Positions 46,301-59,199 are shown, counted from the first letter of the stretch. The stretch: DNA of 64,000 nucleotides from Chaetoderma sp. LZ-2023a (GCA_034401795.1 CM067360.1:124903883-124967882), one strand, 5' to 3'. Made by a program: numbers and translations. The notes: generated from the letters alone by a model not told the origin.

Positions 46301-47068
46301 GAGGGAGTTATTAAACTTTCAGTAGCCTATGCCTCATTTAATTCAGTCAGCGCTATCTAAGGTGATACACACACGATGATGGTCAGAAAATGCCACTGGG
46401 GAAAATTGTATTTGTATCAGATTACCCTTAAGTGACTGTTGTATATAAATCCTATCTAATCAGGATGCTACCTGTCCATTATTTGAAATCCGAGTATACT
46501 CTTTACCATTAGGACATAATATCCGGTAGCTATCAAGTAAATGTTCTCCATCACAGATCTGCTTTAGCTCAAGATATGATGTGTCATTATATGCAGCCTG
46601 TGACCGTCTATCCATATTTGGCTCTATAACACAATAAAAATCACAGGCTAAAACTAAATTTTCAGACGTGCTTTCCTGAATAACTGATGATAAGTTAGTG
46701 AACAAAGCCTGACGACAGCCATGTAAAGAAGGGGCATAAGCGCATAGGTAATTTACAACTGAATCGAAAACATCAAGTGTAACTTTAACCCAACGCCCAC
46801 TTGTATCAGATGCAGATGATATAACGTTGACCGATTTCAGACAGCGAGGAAAAATCAGTATAGCGACTCCAGAACTGTTATCAGGTGATAATGAGTAGTA
46901 TATTTCACCTTTAAAAATCCCTTTAAATAAATCAATATCTTCAGGCTACTGGATTTTAGTTTCTTGAAGCAAGGAAACGTCAACATTTTGTTTTTCAAGT
47001 TCTTCAATTAGACATCTTTGTTTAAAATCCGTATTCAAACCTTTGCAATTTAAGGAACAAATAATCAT
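43348..47068 (-). pseudogene. ORF2 (endonuclease-RT) of LINE 2
   Basis: Starts MIICSLNCKGLNTDFKQR at 47068. Endonuclease motifs include LLQETKIQ, then a stop (47068-46705). ACDFYCV corresponds to the GDFN-type motif. RT pieces at 45439-45149 read GLDNEKAFDRLEWDFLF and RYLVNNCL, and the catalytic box is mutated near 45010. Further pieces are at 44863-44624 and 44285-44007. The terminal piece 43851-43348 has LLHRRLWVGHL and the CCHC-like CFFCTMGEETCEHLFVNC. Broken in at least six places. Confidence 0.85.
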
Positions 47069-47182
47069 AAATATGCAAAGAATAACCAAGACTGCCATAT
47101 TTATCCTAACTGGATTTAGGTTTTTTACTCGCCTTGCCTTTCTTTTTAGCCCATTTCCCCCATTTTACCATTGAAATCGTGA

Positions 47183-50137
47183 TTATTCAGTTGTCAAATA
47201 ATTATATTTTGAAATGTCTGAATCACATCTCAAATGTCTATAATGTACATATTTTGTTGTTATATAGGGTACTAATACCTCGCCATCTTCGGATCGAAAC
47301 ATAACCATCTCATCAGATATTTGGGAGCTCTGGGTCTTAACAGAATATTCTGACCCAGCAGCAGACATACTGTCATCTATATCACTTGCCTCTGCCTTTG
47401 ATTCAGAAATGGAATCTGTTTTATGGCGTTTAAGATTAACTATGTTGCCTTTAATCGCCGCGTCTACAACGTCCATCGCCGGCAATGTATCCCCTGCACT
47501 AGTAGCTTTCGGACTCTCAGCATCATTTGCAACTTCTGAAAACTGACTCAACGGAAATAGGCTCAGAGGAAAGCCAGCGACATCATCTGTAGATTGTGAT
47601 CGGAATTTCCATTGACCAAGAGCCATAGGCTGTGTCAGAGAGAATTTCTCTTCACTTAAATTATTAACATCATCATCATCAGATACAGCATTGGTTGATT
47701 CATTGGATTTCTTACTGTCATCTGGTGTAAGACTTATCCTAGTTTCCAAAACATCAATGCAGTCATTGATGTTTTTTATTACCGGATTGTTGCTAACAGT
47801 TACCTGCCCTTGGCTGCTGGATGAATATCAGCAAGAACAGTGACAACAGCTGGAGGGGGTGGTGGTGGATTTTGAGACTCGCTCGCCAGCTCTTCAGTTG
47901 TAACATTGGAATCTTTATCCAATATTGGTTTGCGTGACCTATTATTTTCTGGACATTGTCTTTTAAAGTGTTCAGTGGGCCCACAATTTAGACACATTGT
48001 AGATATGGGATTGTCTTGTGGGAGTCATGACCCCGCTGGATGTCTTATATTTTCGAGCAAGTCCCAAGAGAAATTTATGATTTGAAAATACCAGGTGAGC
48101 TAAAGGACCGGTTGACTTTATACTTTTAATATTTAACTTATTATTACATCAGCCAGTGCTGATGGTATTCGGTTTTTGATAAATGGATGATGTGGGGATA
48201 TGGCACATTCGAACTTATTAGATAAAGTTTTATCATCAAAATGGAAATAATTGATTAGAATAGATCCCACGGCTCTGAGTTGATGTGTATTTGGAAATAG
48301 TTTGGATGAAAGTTGTTGCTGTTCAGTCGGCACACGCTTTTATAATATTCAGCAGTCGCTTGGAATGATAGTTTAGAAAATAATCAATGTATAATAATCA
48401 GTGGAATTGAACGTGACAAACGGACTTAGTTGATGACGTTAGGCATTCTAGGTTCTCATACGAGAATTGAACAACACCAGCTGGCAATGAGATCATACAG
48501 CTCATGTGCATATTAACTCTAGCATCCTACATGCTTATCCATCGATAGGCAATGGACAGGACACGGACATTGTAGCGTCCTGTAGGAATTAATAACATAA
48601 TCGAAATTTGTATATCAACTATATGTCACTCATACAATGGCATGTAACAACAACACATTCCGTAATGTTGTTAGTTAGCTGACAGATCGCATCAAATCAG
48701 AACCAGTTACCGCCACTTTGTCTATGCGATGCAGCATCTCCATAGAAGAATAGCATGGAGGTTGATTGGTCAGGATGACGTCATAATCAATGAGCGTCGA
48801 TCAAACTCTGTAGCAAAGAATGATATGGAACAGATTTTGGAGTTAACATTGAAATGCGGGGATCGTTGATTGGTCAGAACGACCAACATGTATTAGGTAG
48901 GAACTTCTAAGAAGGAATAAGTAGAAGTTGATTGGGGGACTGATTGTCCGGGTCAATCAAGCTGTGCTTATAACGTACCTAGAAGAATCATCAGAACAGA
49001 TTCGGGTAGAATCTAAATATTTAGATATGTATAGAACCTCAGAATCAGGGATTCTGAGGACTATAAAATATCACTTGCATATATAGGAATCAATCAATCC
49101 ACCATCTCGATTCACTGAACATCTTGTCGATGTTCAGTTAAGTAGCGTAGAAATAAAGTAGCAGTAGAACGTACTTATTTTGTACCAGCAAGGTACTAGT
49201 CTGTTATCTGAGCGATTTTGCTCTTAGTCTGAATCACTTTGTAAAACTTTTGTACAGTTAGCTTAATAAAACATATCATCTTACGTATATGTGAGACAAT
49301 AGTTCGATTTACTCTTTACGTTAGCAGTTAGCATTTAGGAATCTGATCCGTGAATCGGAAGCAACATCTGATCCTTACCCGATCTTCTTTAGTCAGAATA
49401 GGCCCAGCAGTCTTCTAATAAATATCGTCATCTCCATCTTCTTGACGAGGCGAGCCAGACTGTTCTGTATCCTTCTTCATCATCGGCAAGAGGTTGTCGC
49501 AGCAACCGTCACATCATAATCTTACCGATAGTGAAGCAGGACCATCCTAAGTCATCTAGTCCGAACCCGGAGATCCGAAATCTTCAGCATGTTCTTTTTT
49601 GGACAGTACCCTGTCAGGTGGTTGGTGCCTGAACAAATCCGGCATTCCTTTACCTGCCCTCTGTACCTACCATAAAGGCAGGATAAATTTGCTATCGATA
49701 GAAAGTTTATTAGGCAGCGGTTTATCTAGCTTATCAAAATAAACTCTCCTTATTCCTTTCTCAAGCGACCTGTCAAATCGGTATGTCTCCCTTTCAATCT
49801 TCAAGACTTGCCCATACTGAAAAAATTCAGCCATTAGACGGTCATTTGGAATTTCATATGAAGTCTTAATTTTCACTACAAGTTTGTCCGACTCAATTTC
49901 CTCCACCACACACACGGCACCCTTTATTATGAGCTCACTATCGAGCAGCTTATTCTTTACGTCATCAGTACCAACCGTGACGTTCCAGACATTACGAGTA
50001 ATGTTAATAAGTCCCGTAAGGACCAAAGGGCCAGCACCAACGACGTCTTTCAGGCCATGATAAACATCAATGGCTGCAACGTCCCATCCCTTCGTAACGA
50101 TCTTTAAACTCAATGTCCTTTTATATTCTGAAGACAT
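47183..50137 (-). pseudogene. ORF1 of LINE 2, split by a solo LTR
   Basis: N-terminal part 50137-49667: RTLSLKIVTKGWDVAAIDVY, then a frame change. The first knuckle, CRICSGTNHLTGYC, is at about 49640-49600. After the inserted LTR, MCLNCGPTEHFKRQC is the second knuckle (47997-47953). Acidic C-terminal piece 47749-47183: TQSSQISDEMVMFRSEDGEV. The break at 47997/49587 falls between the two knuckles. Confidence 0.85.
47998..49586 (+). mobile_element. Solo LTR (1.59 kb) inserted in LINE 2
   Basis: It interrupts continuous LINE ORF1 homology, starts TGTAG and ends TTCA. The flanks are ACAT (47994-47997) and GCAT (49587-49590), a candidate 4-bp target duplication with one change. In plus orientation it has TATAAAA at 49062-49068 and AATAAA at 49265-49270, the normal LTR order. 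A perfect 10-bp-arm hairpin (CCTCAGAATC, 49038-49060) sits just upstream of the TATA box. A second, with 9-bp arms (CTGAACATC, about 49115-49137), lies just downstream. It also carries TGACGTCA at 48776-48783. Confidence 0.7.
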
Positions 50138-50150
50138 CTTACACTAGCAA

Positions 50151-50975
50151 AGGGTCCGGGATAATTTCCAGAGACAGTAGCTTATGTAAAATAAGATTTC
50201 ATTTTGACGTCTGACTATATCAAGATTGGTCAGCGGTTGAATTTTGTATGACAAATTAGACACATTTAGAAGGCGCGTAAAACACGTGGTTATTTATAAA
50301 TAGACACGTCTCTAAACTCCGGCAATAGCACGAGGAGCATGTCGCTTCAATACAACAGGTAGCCAACTGATCAGCATAGCCCGTCGAAAAGACCACTTAT
50401 AATACGGGCCAATAAACACCGCCAAATTAACACCGACGAGAAAAACGCCACAAAATTAAAAATTCAGGAGACCCCAGAATTATAAACGGGAAACATTAAA
50501 AAACATCAAAGCAAATATATATATATACAAGTTTCAAAATCAAAATATACATAGACAGCAAGACAGGTCAATATGGCCAGGTGACATGCTCCGTTCATGC
50601 AGCAAGTTGACGGCCCAGCCAGGAATGGCGGTCTGCAGTGAGCGAGGACATCATACAATGCTGAAAATCTTGACAAACAACTGTGACCTCCCACAGCAAA
50701 ACACACAAAAATAACGAACGCCAACAAGAACCTGATTAGCTAGACAGCTTTCAAACCCAAAAATAAACAGAAAATCATGACAGGGACAACACAATGAGTG
50801 ATAATAGCAGAGTTCAAACAAGAACAACATTTGTGTCGGAAAGGACATTTTTTGACATTTGGTTAATAAGGTTCCTGATTTCTGCATTTTCACAATTCTA
50901 ATGCTCAATAACTGATGTGCCTGTTATGTTTAATTCACCTGCATGCATCTGGTGAAAGAGGATTTTTGTCCTCTG
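50151..50975. other. Upstream of LINE 2: possible 5' UTR and an interspersed fragment
   Basis: AT-rich, no gene. Positions 50838-50948 repeat 60348-60460 at about 90 percent identity by eye (a block with GACATTTGGTTAATAA and GCTCAATAACTGAT), an interspersed repeat end of unknown family. Confidence 0.55.
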
Positions 50976-50978
50976 GAT

Positions 50979-51173
50979 GGTGGGCCAGTGGGTAGAGCAC
51001 TCGGCTCCCAAACGCTAGGTGGAAGGTGCCGGAGAATTGCCTGGTTCGAACTCCGCTCGGGTCGAAAATTGAAAAAGGTAAAATTACATTCCAGATGATG
51101 AATAAGCTATGTCCTAGTGCCAGTGCGTCGTCAAACACAGGGTTCATAGAACTAATGCTTGACAATAATAAAA

Positions 51174-51176
<3 letters not shown>
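50979..51176 (+). mobile_element. tRNA-derived SINE
   Basis: The pol III A box TGGGCCAGTGGG (50981-50992) and B box GGTTCGAACTCC (51043-51054) are at tRNA spacing. A roughly 90-bp tRNA-unrelated body and a tail AATAATAAAAA run into (CTA)n. The tRNA part does not fold as a clean functional tRNA, and the tail marks it as a SINE. Confidence 0.8.
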
Positions 51177-51210
<34 letters not shown>

Positions 51211-51250
51211 AAGACATGGTTTATAGAACTAATGCTTGACAATAATAAAA

Positions 51251-51338
<88 letters not shown>

Positions 51339-51388
51339 AAGACATGGTTTATAGAACTAATGCTTGACAATAATAAAAACTACTACTA

Positions 51389-51442
<54 letters not shown>

Positions 51443-51444
51443 AT
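51177..51444 (+). repeat. (CTA)n with two extra copies of the SINE tail
   Basis: Three CTA tracts are separated by near-identical 42-bp blocks (51209-51250, 51339-51381) that copy the end of the SINE (ATAGAACTAATGCTTGACAA plus AATAAAAA). The last tract ends at the 3' end of LINE 1 on the other side. Confidence 0.9.
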
Positions 51445-51720
51445 ACTACTTTTCTTCTTCTTTTTTTGAAAATCCGACGCTGACGCAGTCGGATACACTT
51501 CCCAGAGGAACTCCTTTAAAAAGGATTGCAACCCCCCCATAAAAAATCGGTTGAAATAGCAGGCTTTATTAATAGAATAACAATACAAACCTAACATGTC
51601 AAAACAGTGCAAGCTAAAATACTCTATTATCATATACCACAACCGTGGGATAACTACATAGAAAACATAATTAATAAAGAGCTGATAACATGACATAATT
51701 CAACAAAGATATTGCTATTT

Positions 51721-51995
51721 GCACACCGTGTAGTAGTAGGCCCCAATGGCGAGCATAGCTAACCAACAAGTGGTAAAGCCACTCATCAATAATTAACAGT
51801 AAGCTACTGCTAATCATTGATGCCATTGAGCCGATTCATGACCGGCAGGCTAAGTAGATCATATGTAGTTTAACGTAGCACACCGTATAGCAGTAGGGCC
51901 AAATGGCGAGTGCAGCTCGCCAACAAGTGGCGAGGTGACTCGTCAATAAGTAACAAAAAGTCACTCATTGACGGCAGTTAGCCGATTATTAAATA
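51721..51995 (-). repeat. 157-bp tandem duplication in the LINE 1 3' UTR
   Basis: Blocks starting GCACACCGTGTAGTAGTAGG (51721) and GCACACCGTATAGCAGTAGG (51878) repeat with about 80 percent identity by eye, each ending AGCCGATT. Confidence 0.8.
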
Positions 51996-52302
51996 CCCAA
52001 CTGACGTAGTAGCCTTTATATAATATAATGCACAAAGCAAACGTATACAAACTATGACTACTTGGATGGCGCTCTGGGTTCACATTCTAAATTTACTTCA
52101 TTGTAAGTTTTTGCAAATTACCATGGAACAAATACACCTACAGTAAATATTTACAACAGGAAGCTAATTGTAAGATATTACACTCTGTTAACTTGAAAAT
52201 CGGATCACCTCCAGAATATTGCATTACAATTTTAAAATAAAGGCAATTAAATTAAATTAAAATAGCATTTATCAATATACAGCAAGCAGCGAGTGTGCTA
52301 GC

Positions 52303-55300
52303 TTATACAAGTTCCGCTTCTGATATTTTTAGATATCCGTATTCAATTGATACTAGGCCAGTTTTGCACCATACGTCTTTAAATCTACTTTCTCTCCCAT
52401 GTTCTACTAGCCTGTAAAATTCACAATGAATGCAGTTTATCAACAATGATCGAAATATAGCTTGTATGGCTCTCTGATGGTTGTTGCCGGTTTTATCTCT
52501 GGCCTCTGAACACCGATGCTTCCAGATGGCCCACACTCCTACAGATAACAGGGTTATTAACAATTCTTTCTCCTTGCTATTAATGATTCTGGCAATCGTT
52601 GAACAAAATTGTTTCAGCCACTAAATTCACATATTTGGTTCCAAATTTAGCAAGGAGCATATTGATATATACCCAAAAGCCTGTAGTTATGCGACACTGA
52701 GTAAATAGATGGTCTATCGTTTCCTCCTCAGTATTACATAATAAGCACCGGTCTGTACTTGATATTTTACACATATAAGTAAGATGACCGACCCATAGCC
52801 TTCGATGGAGTAATCGCCATGCCAGGTCCCGTGCATTTCCTGGTAGACAAGGTAGATGTATTGCTTTCCAGGTATTTTTCCAGTTCTTTGGCGTGCATCC
52901 TAAATTGTTCCAATGCCTAACCACAATAGGAGTCTGTCTCCGACTTTGCATTAGAATTCTATACCAGTCTCTAGATGCCATGTTGTATTTTATATGTTCT
53001 GACATAAATACTAATGTTGGTTGCAACATATCAATGTTGCCACATGCTTTCGGCAATTTGAACCATACAGCAGGTATTGAATTCTTTATTCTAACAAATA
53101 AGCGCTGAGCATCAATATGTCTCATTGATGTTATTCTTGCTACATCTTGCATCGCAATCCATTCACGAGATTTCGGATTTACCAAGTCAAGTAAATATTG
53201 AATACCATTTTTTGCCATAGAGGGCAAATATACTACATCATCATTATCACGAATCAACTCGTTGCCCCAAAGACAATGCTCTAAGGCATCTTCCCAACAA
53301 TTGGGTTGTGGCATTGCTCGTGTAAATATTTTTAAGGCTTCGAGCTGTTCTTTATATACATTTGGAATCTTTTGATGATTAGGTGGCAATTTATTGCACA
53401 TAAATAAACATTCTACTGGAAATGGGTCAACTTACCTTTGGAGAGGTGCCCTTGAAACACTTGACCAAGATGAGCTTGAAGTAAGTAACTTATTCAAGAA
53501 TTTCAATTTTAAAGAAATACACTTTGCTGAAACATTAACCAAATCCAGGCCTCCGACATGCTTTTCATTGGTGAGGATTGACTGTGATACTAAATGGGCT
53601 TTGCCCTCCCATAAGAAGGACAAAAGTAACGTGTTGATCTTTGACTCTACTGATTTGGGCATATGAACTACAGAAGAGGTATACCACAGTCCAGATAAAA
53701 TTAAATTATTAAGGACAAATGTCCTGCCAAAGACAGTTAGGCGACGTCGTTTCCAATTTAGTAATGCACACTTTAGCTTGGATATCCTTTCTTCCCAGTT
53801 TGGTAATACATTTTGTTCTCTACTAAAGTAAATACCCAAAATTTTTATAACATCATTTGAGCAGTTAATATCCATCACATTATCAGTTCTGCCCTTCCAA
53901 TCGCCAAAAACAATCCCTTAGATTTATCTTTATTGACTTTAAGTCCTGATGCCTTTTGAAAATCTGTTAATACTCCATTTAAAATTCTAAAATCGGTATT
54001 TTTACCCGCAAACACAGTCGTATCATCTGCATATTGAGAAACCTTTAGTGGCCTTTCTACGCCACGTATACATATTCCTTGAAAGTCATTGCGTTGGTTC
54101 AATGTGGCCCCCAACGATTCCATAGCCATGACGAATAGAAGCGGGGACAGTGAGCAACCCTGTCTGACACCTCGTTCCAACACTACAGGTTTGGATAGCT
54201 GATTGTTAACTAAATAGCAACTTGTTATATCAGTATAAAAAATATTGACCCATTTAATAAATCTTGAACCAAAGCCAATATGGTCTAAAGACTTAAACAA
54301 GAAATCCCATTCTAGTCTGTCAAACGCCTTCTCGTTATCAAGTGCTATTATTGCTGCTGGGATACAATCCTTTTCAACTAATTGAATAAGGCCCCGTATA
54401 AGCAAAGTGTTGTTTAATATTGATCTTCCTGGCACAGAGCAGGTTTGATCATCATGAATGACTTCGCATAGGACTGCGCCAATTTGTAATGTTAGTGCCC
54501 GAGTAATAATCTTATAATCTACACAGGGTAGAGAGATTGGTCTATAATTCTGTATTTTATTTCTGTCACCCCTCTTGTATATAAGCCGAACATATGCTTG
54601 GGCCATCGATGTAGGGAGATGCCCTTGCTTAAAAATGCTGGTTGCTATTTCTTCTAATACTGGCCCAAATATGTGCCAGAATGTTTGATAAAATTCAACT
54701 GGAAGTCCGTCACATCCAGGAGACCTTTCTAACTTCATACCTTTGAGGGATTTTGTCAAATCATCAATTGTTATTGATTGGTCACAGCTTTCGCGACATG
54801 AATCTGGAAGTCTTTTCGTTATATTAGCTAAAACATCTCTAGTTGCAGTTTCCTCGCTTCCCTCAGATTTATACAATGATTTGTAAAATTCGGATACTGT
54901 TTCAATCATTTCTGCATTTGAGCACACTGATACTCCATCATTAGTCTTCAGTGAGCGCATTAATTTCTCTATACCTCTTGCTTTTTCCAAGTTACAAAAG
55001 TAAAGTGTAGGCTTTTCGCCCTCGGTGTGCATTTGTGCTCTTGACCTTATTTTGGCGCCATCAAACTGATATTGCTCTATTTCATTTAGTCTACCTTTTA
55101 ATTTAACTAATAGTTCGTAATAAATATATTCCCCATCATTAATTTTCTTATTGATTTTACACAACGACCTCTGAAGCGCCTTTTTACGCTTTCGTATTTG
55201 GCGTGCTTTCCTGATGGAATACTGCCTTGACATATATTTCAGGTCTGATTTAGCATCTTCCCACCAGTCTGTTATACATTCATACGAACCTCTTCTTTCA

Positions 55301-56154
55301 TCCCAATGCCTCCAACAACTTTCCACACATTTGCGGCAGCAACTATCTCGTAGCAATGCTACATTAAGTTTCCAAAATCCATCTCCTCGTTTGACCCAGT
55401 CAGCATTGTCTAATGTGATGGAAAACATATTGTGATCAGAGAAAGTTACTGGTTTTATGTTAGTTTTACACATGTACCCTTTCAATGAACGTTCTACATA
55501 GATCCTGTCTAACCTTGAAGCTAACCTTCCATCGGTTGAAAACCAAGTAAATTCCTGGCCTTCTGGATTTTCAATCCGATAAGTGTCTAACAAGCTTTTA
55601 TTTTCACAAATGTGTTTCAAAATATTATGCGATGTGTCATTAAAATTAGACCTAGAGTTTCTGTCTTTAGCCTCGTCTAATATGCAATTAAAGTCACTGC
55701 CCATAATTAGGTTTTCAGGCGTTCTGTCTTGAATTATTGTGGAAACATCATTTAGAAATTCACGGCGCAGTTGATGAGAGGTAGGTGCATAAAGGCACAT
55801 CAAATTTAAACTTGTGTTTAGTACATCAATTGATACACAAATCCATCGTCCATTTGGATCTTATGACGACGATATAACGTCAACATAGTTGAGACAGCGG
55901 GGCAGGATAAGAATGGCCACTCCCGCACTATTATCTTGTGATAAAGAAAAAAAAATCTGCCCTTTTGAAATATCTTTGAGAGATTCATACACTTCAGCTT
56001 TTTGAATTTTGGTCTCTTGTAGAAAAGCAATATCAACACACTCATTTGCTAATTCTTCAAGCAAGTGGCGCTGCTTGAATTCGGTATTTAATCCTCTGCA
56101 ATTGATGGTGCAGATAATCATAATTTGTAAAATGATGTTTACAACCGCCATCAT
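52303..56154 (-). pseudogene. ORF2 (endonuclease-reverse transcriptase) of LINE 1
   Basis: Begins at 56154. The APE-type endonuclease has TINCRGLN, AFLQETKIQ, SDFNCILDE and TFSDHNMFSI. An in-frame TAA lies at 55861-55863, with the same frame continuing to 53875. RT motifs: YRPISLPCVDYKIITRALTL, VPGRSILNN, IALDNEKAFDRLEWDFLF, RGVRQGCSLSPLLF and the intact catalytic QYADDTTVF (54022-54033). Frames then shift at 53875, near 53410 and near 52570. The C-terminus has RLLHRRLWVGHL and the CCHC-like CLLCNTEEETIDHLFTQC. Known role: nicks the target and reverse-transcribes LINE RNA. Only a handful of changes separate it from an open frame, so it is fairly young. Confidence 0.9.
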
Positions 56155-56162
56155 TAGATTAA

Positions 56163-57508
56163 CTAGATTTTGGATTTTTTAGCTCGTTTCTTAGACCATT
56201 TACCTAATTTTCCTGCGAATTCAATATTTCCTAGTTCTACCACAGACAAATATTCATATTTGGAAATATCAGAATCATGGCGCAGTAGACGATATTTCAC
56301 GCCTCTCGCCGTTACATATGACACTAACACTTCACCCCCTTCTGATCGGTACATTACCATTTCATCTTTCATCTGTGAACTCTGTGTTTGAATGGACACA
56401 TCTGATTCTGCAACTGACATTGTATCATCATCCATATCATTTACTTCAATCTCAGATTCTGAGCTTCTTTGTGACGCTTATTGCTACTTAAGTAACATTT
56501 GGCAGGAGCATCATTTACCATATCCTCAAGCTGATTTCAATCAAGTAGGCTTAGCGGAAAATCGACTGAACTTTCTGTCTTCTGAGTCCTAAACTTATCC
56601 TGTCCTAATTTTAATTCATCTTCTAAGGAATTGTAAACTGGCTCTTCTGTAAGATCATCATTTTCCAGCGTGTCTTTTACAGCAACATTTGGCTCCACTG
56701 CCTTTTGAGTATTTTCTTGTCTTAAGGTTATACCCTCCTCTAATACATGAATTTCATCAACTGTAGTTACTTTAACAGGGTTTGATGATTTGTTTGTGTC
56801 ATTTACAGTGGCATGAACCAAAACAACAGCTTCCGTAGCAGTTGCATCAGAAGCATTTGACTCAGTTGCATCCTTTAATGGGCGATTATCTCCTGATACT
56901 GAGGGCTTGTTTTGATTTTTTGGACAGCGCCATTTAAAATGGTCAACTGAACCACAGAGCAAACATTTGTTTCGATTGGGACAATCTGTTGCCAAATGGT
57001 CAGTACCTAGGCAGATCCGGCATTCTTTAATTTGCCCTCTATACCATAAGGGCAGGACAAAGCTGCTATCAAGAGTCAATCTGCTTGGTAAAGGGCTATC
57101 CACTTTATCAAACCATATACGTCTTACACCATTTTCTAGCGTTCTGTCAAAGGGGTATGTTTCCCGTTCAATCTTTTGCACTTTGCCATACTTCTTGAGT
57201 TCACTCATGATTCTGTCATCTGGAATTTCTAGTGGAACTTTCATCTTCACTAGCAACCTATCTGACTCGATTTCCTCTACGTTACAAACTTCACCTTTTA
57301 CAATAAGAACATCTTCCAGAAGCTTTTCCTTGACCCCCTCATTTGACACTGTTACATTCCATACAGTTTTAGTAACATTGATAAGCCCCTGCAAAGTAGC
57401 AGTTCCCGCGCCAACGACGTCTTTTAACCCATGATACACGTCAATAGCCGTGACACCCCACCCCTTAGTTGTTATTTTAAGGCTTATGGTACGCTTATAG
57501 GTTGCCAT
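56163..57508 (-). pseudogene. ORF1 RNA-binding protein of LINE 1
   Basis: The start at 57508 is MATYKRTISLKITTKGWGVT. About 170 residues form an RNA-binding-like domain. Two knuckles follow, CRICLGTDHLATDC and CLLCGSVDHFKWRC (both C-x2-C-x4-H-x4-C), then a Ser/Glu-rich tail. A frameshift after 56537 moves the last 90 residues (56435-56163) to another frame. It ends 8 bases before ORF2. Known role: binds LINE RNA. Confidence 0.88.
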
Positions 57509-58195
57509 GGTGGTTTATCAAAGGAGGAACCCCATACTACTACAATATATAATACATATATACTTATATAACACCAGGACGTCAGGGAAAGAGCTAAACA
57601 CTAAATAAATAGTGTCCCCTTTTGAAACCCTGACGTCTACCAACCAATATACGAATAGAGAGTACAGTCGTATATTTGTTAGTTTGAACCACTTTCTAAG
57701 TGGTTCACTAACACTTAGCCGATTAAAGTATACTAACAAATATATGAATAGATAGTACAGTCATATATTTGTTAGTCTGTTCGAGTTGACCGGGGACAGC
57801 CAACTGACTATAAGGATTTATATAGTTAAAGAACTATGTTTGTGCTTACAAATGACAAAGGAATTAAATCCACTCACTCAAGCGATCTTGCCAAATATAA
57901 TGCGCTAGCCTACGAACTATAGAAATAGCAGACTGGCGCGGGGAGAAATCTATTGCATTGACCACAGTAAGAGGAGCCCTATTAAATGGCGGAAACCGCC
58001 AGCTAAGAGGAATGCCTTTAGAAAATGGAGACACAAAATGCGCTCCAACCAAGACAAGAATTTACAAATTAAACATAAAGTTTGAAAGGAAATACTAATA
58101 TGAAATATATGTATAAAATCTATCTACAAAATCGCGCTAGAAACTAGCAAATTCGGGCAGCAATTGCAGAGCTAAATAAACGCGTGCGTTCACTT
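57509..58195 (-). other. 5' region of LINE 1 with a roughly 100-bp imperfect repeat
   Basis: A block with TATACGAATAGAGAGTACAG (about 57646) recurs as TATATGAATAGATAGTACAG (about 57740), both followed by TCATATATTTGTTAG-like sequence. This may be promoter monomers of the LINE. No gene. Confidence 0.6.
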
Positions 58196-58498
<303 letters not shown>

Positions 58499-58690
58499 TC
58501 ACTACTGTGATACACAACAATGTGTTTTAAAGTGATTTTGTAAATGTTGTGATTATACTACATGTGGTGAAACTGTGTATGTAAATATCATGCTGGTTAC
58601 TGATCGTGTAATGTTTATAAATAATTTGTTCTATGTGCGCATATATTATTGCCAAATAAATAAATTTGAATTGAATTGAATTGAAATGAA
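58499..58690 (+). mobile_element. 3' end of a plus-strand retroelement
   Basis: An AT-rich segment ending CCAAATAAATAAATTTG, then a (GAATT)n tail. This form is typical of LINE or SINE 3' ends. No coding part remains. Confidence 0.45.
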
Positions 58691-58894
58691 ATCAGAAAAT
58701 TAGTGTATGGAGACCTTTGCAAAGAGAGGTGTATTTTACTTAAGTGTATGTTAATATGTTGTATTTAGAGTAGCGTGAATCCACACATTATTTTAACAGC
58801 TGTTAATAGGCCCTTCTCCTGAGATGTGACAATCCTGGTGTTAAAAAGCGGAGCATCAATAGTTTCCATGATCCCGAAATAACTGTCGACAAAC

Positions 58895-59092
58895 AGGCAT
58901 ACAAGCAGGCAGGTAAGTAGGCAGGCAGGCAGGCAGGCTGGTGCATGGGTGGTAAATAGAGGATAAACAGTTGAGAGCACAGATTGATGGATGAATGGAT
59001 GAATGTATGCACGCACAGACATATGGATGGATGAATAGATGGATGGATGGATTGATTGGTAGATGGAGGGATAGATACATAGACGTTGTGCG
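58895..59092. repeat. Degenerate tetranucleotide repeats (GCAG, GGAT)
   Basis: A GCAG-type run at 58900-58940 and a GGAT/GAAT-type run at 58983-59090. Minus-strand Pro/Ser/Ile-rich frames here are artefacts. Confidence 0.85.
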
Positions 59093-59199
59093 TGCGTACA
59101 TGCCGGTGTGTTGGTATTAACGTAAATTCTGGCATGATTTGGTAGTGTGTGGGGAAGGAAGATGTACATGTACAAGCTTGCGAACACCAACATAGTGAG

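Larger units (their letters stand above)
42975..50150 (-). mobile_element. Tx1/L1-like LINE, degenerate copy (LINE 2)
   Basis: Same gene order as LINE 1: ORF1 with CCHC finger, then endonuclease, RT and C-terminal CCHC. It has many stops and frameshifts, and a 1.59-kb solo LTR is inserted within ORF1. The RT box is HLDD instead of YADD. Protein resemblance to LINE 1 is perhaps 60 percent by eye, so they are separate lineages of one family. The 5' end is not defined beyond about 50150. Confidence 0.85.
51445..58195 (-). mobile_element. Tx1/L1-like LINE, nearly full length (LINE 1)
   Basis: On the minus strand: about 0.7-kb 5' region, ORF1 with two CCHC knuckles, ORF2 (APE-type endonuclease, RT, C-terminal CCHC), then a 0.85-kb 3' UTR ending in an A/G-rich run and (TAG)n. 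Few disabling changes: one nonsense codon and about three frameshifts in ORF2, and one frameshift in ORF1. (CTA)n lies directly at both ends (51177-51444 and 58196-58498). The two-ORF layout and RT motifs point to the Tx1/L1 group. Confidence 0.88.

Noticed and set aside
50979-51062. Possible tRNA gene
   Set aside because: The A and B boxes are real, but stem pairing is poor and a SINE body and tail follow.
42975-51176. LINE 2 bounded on its 5' side by (CTA)n as strictly as LINE 1
   Set aside because: About 1 kb, including a repeat fragment and the SINE, separates its ORF1 from the next CTA tract, so the 5' junction is not seen.
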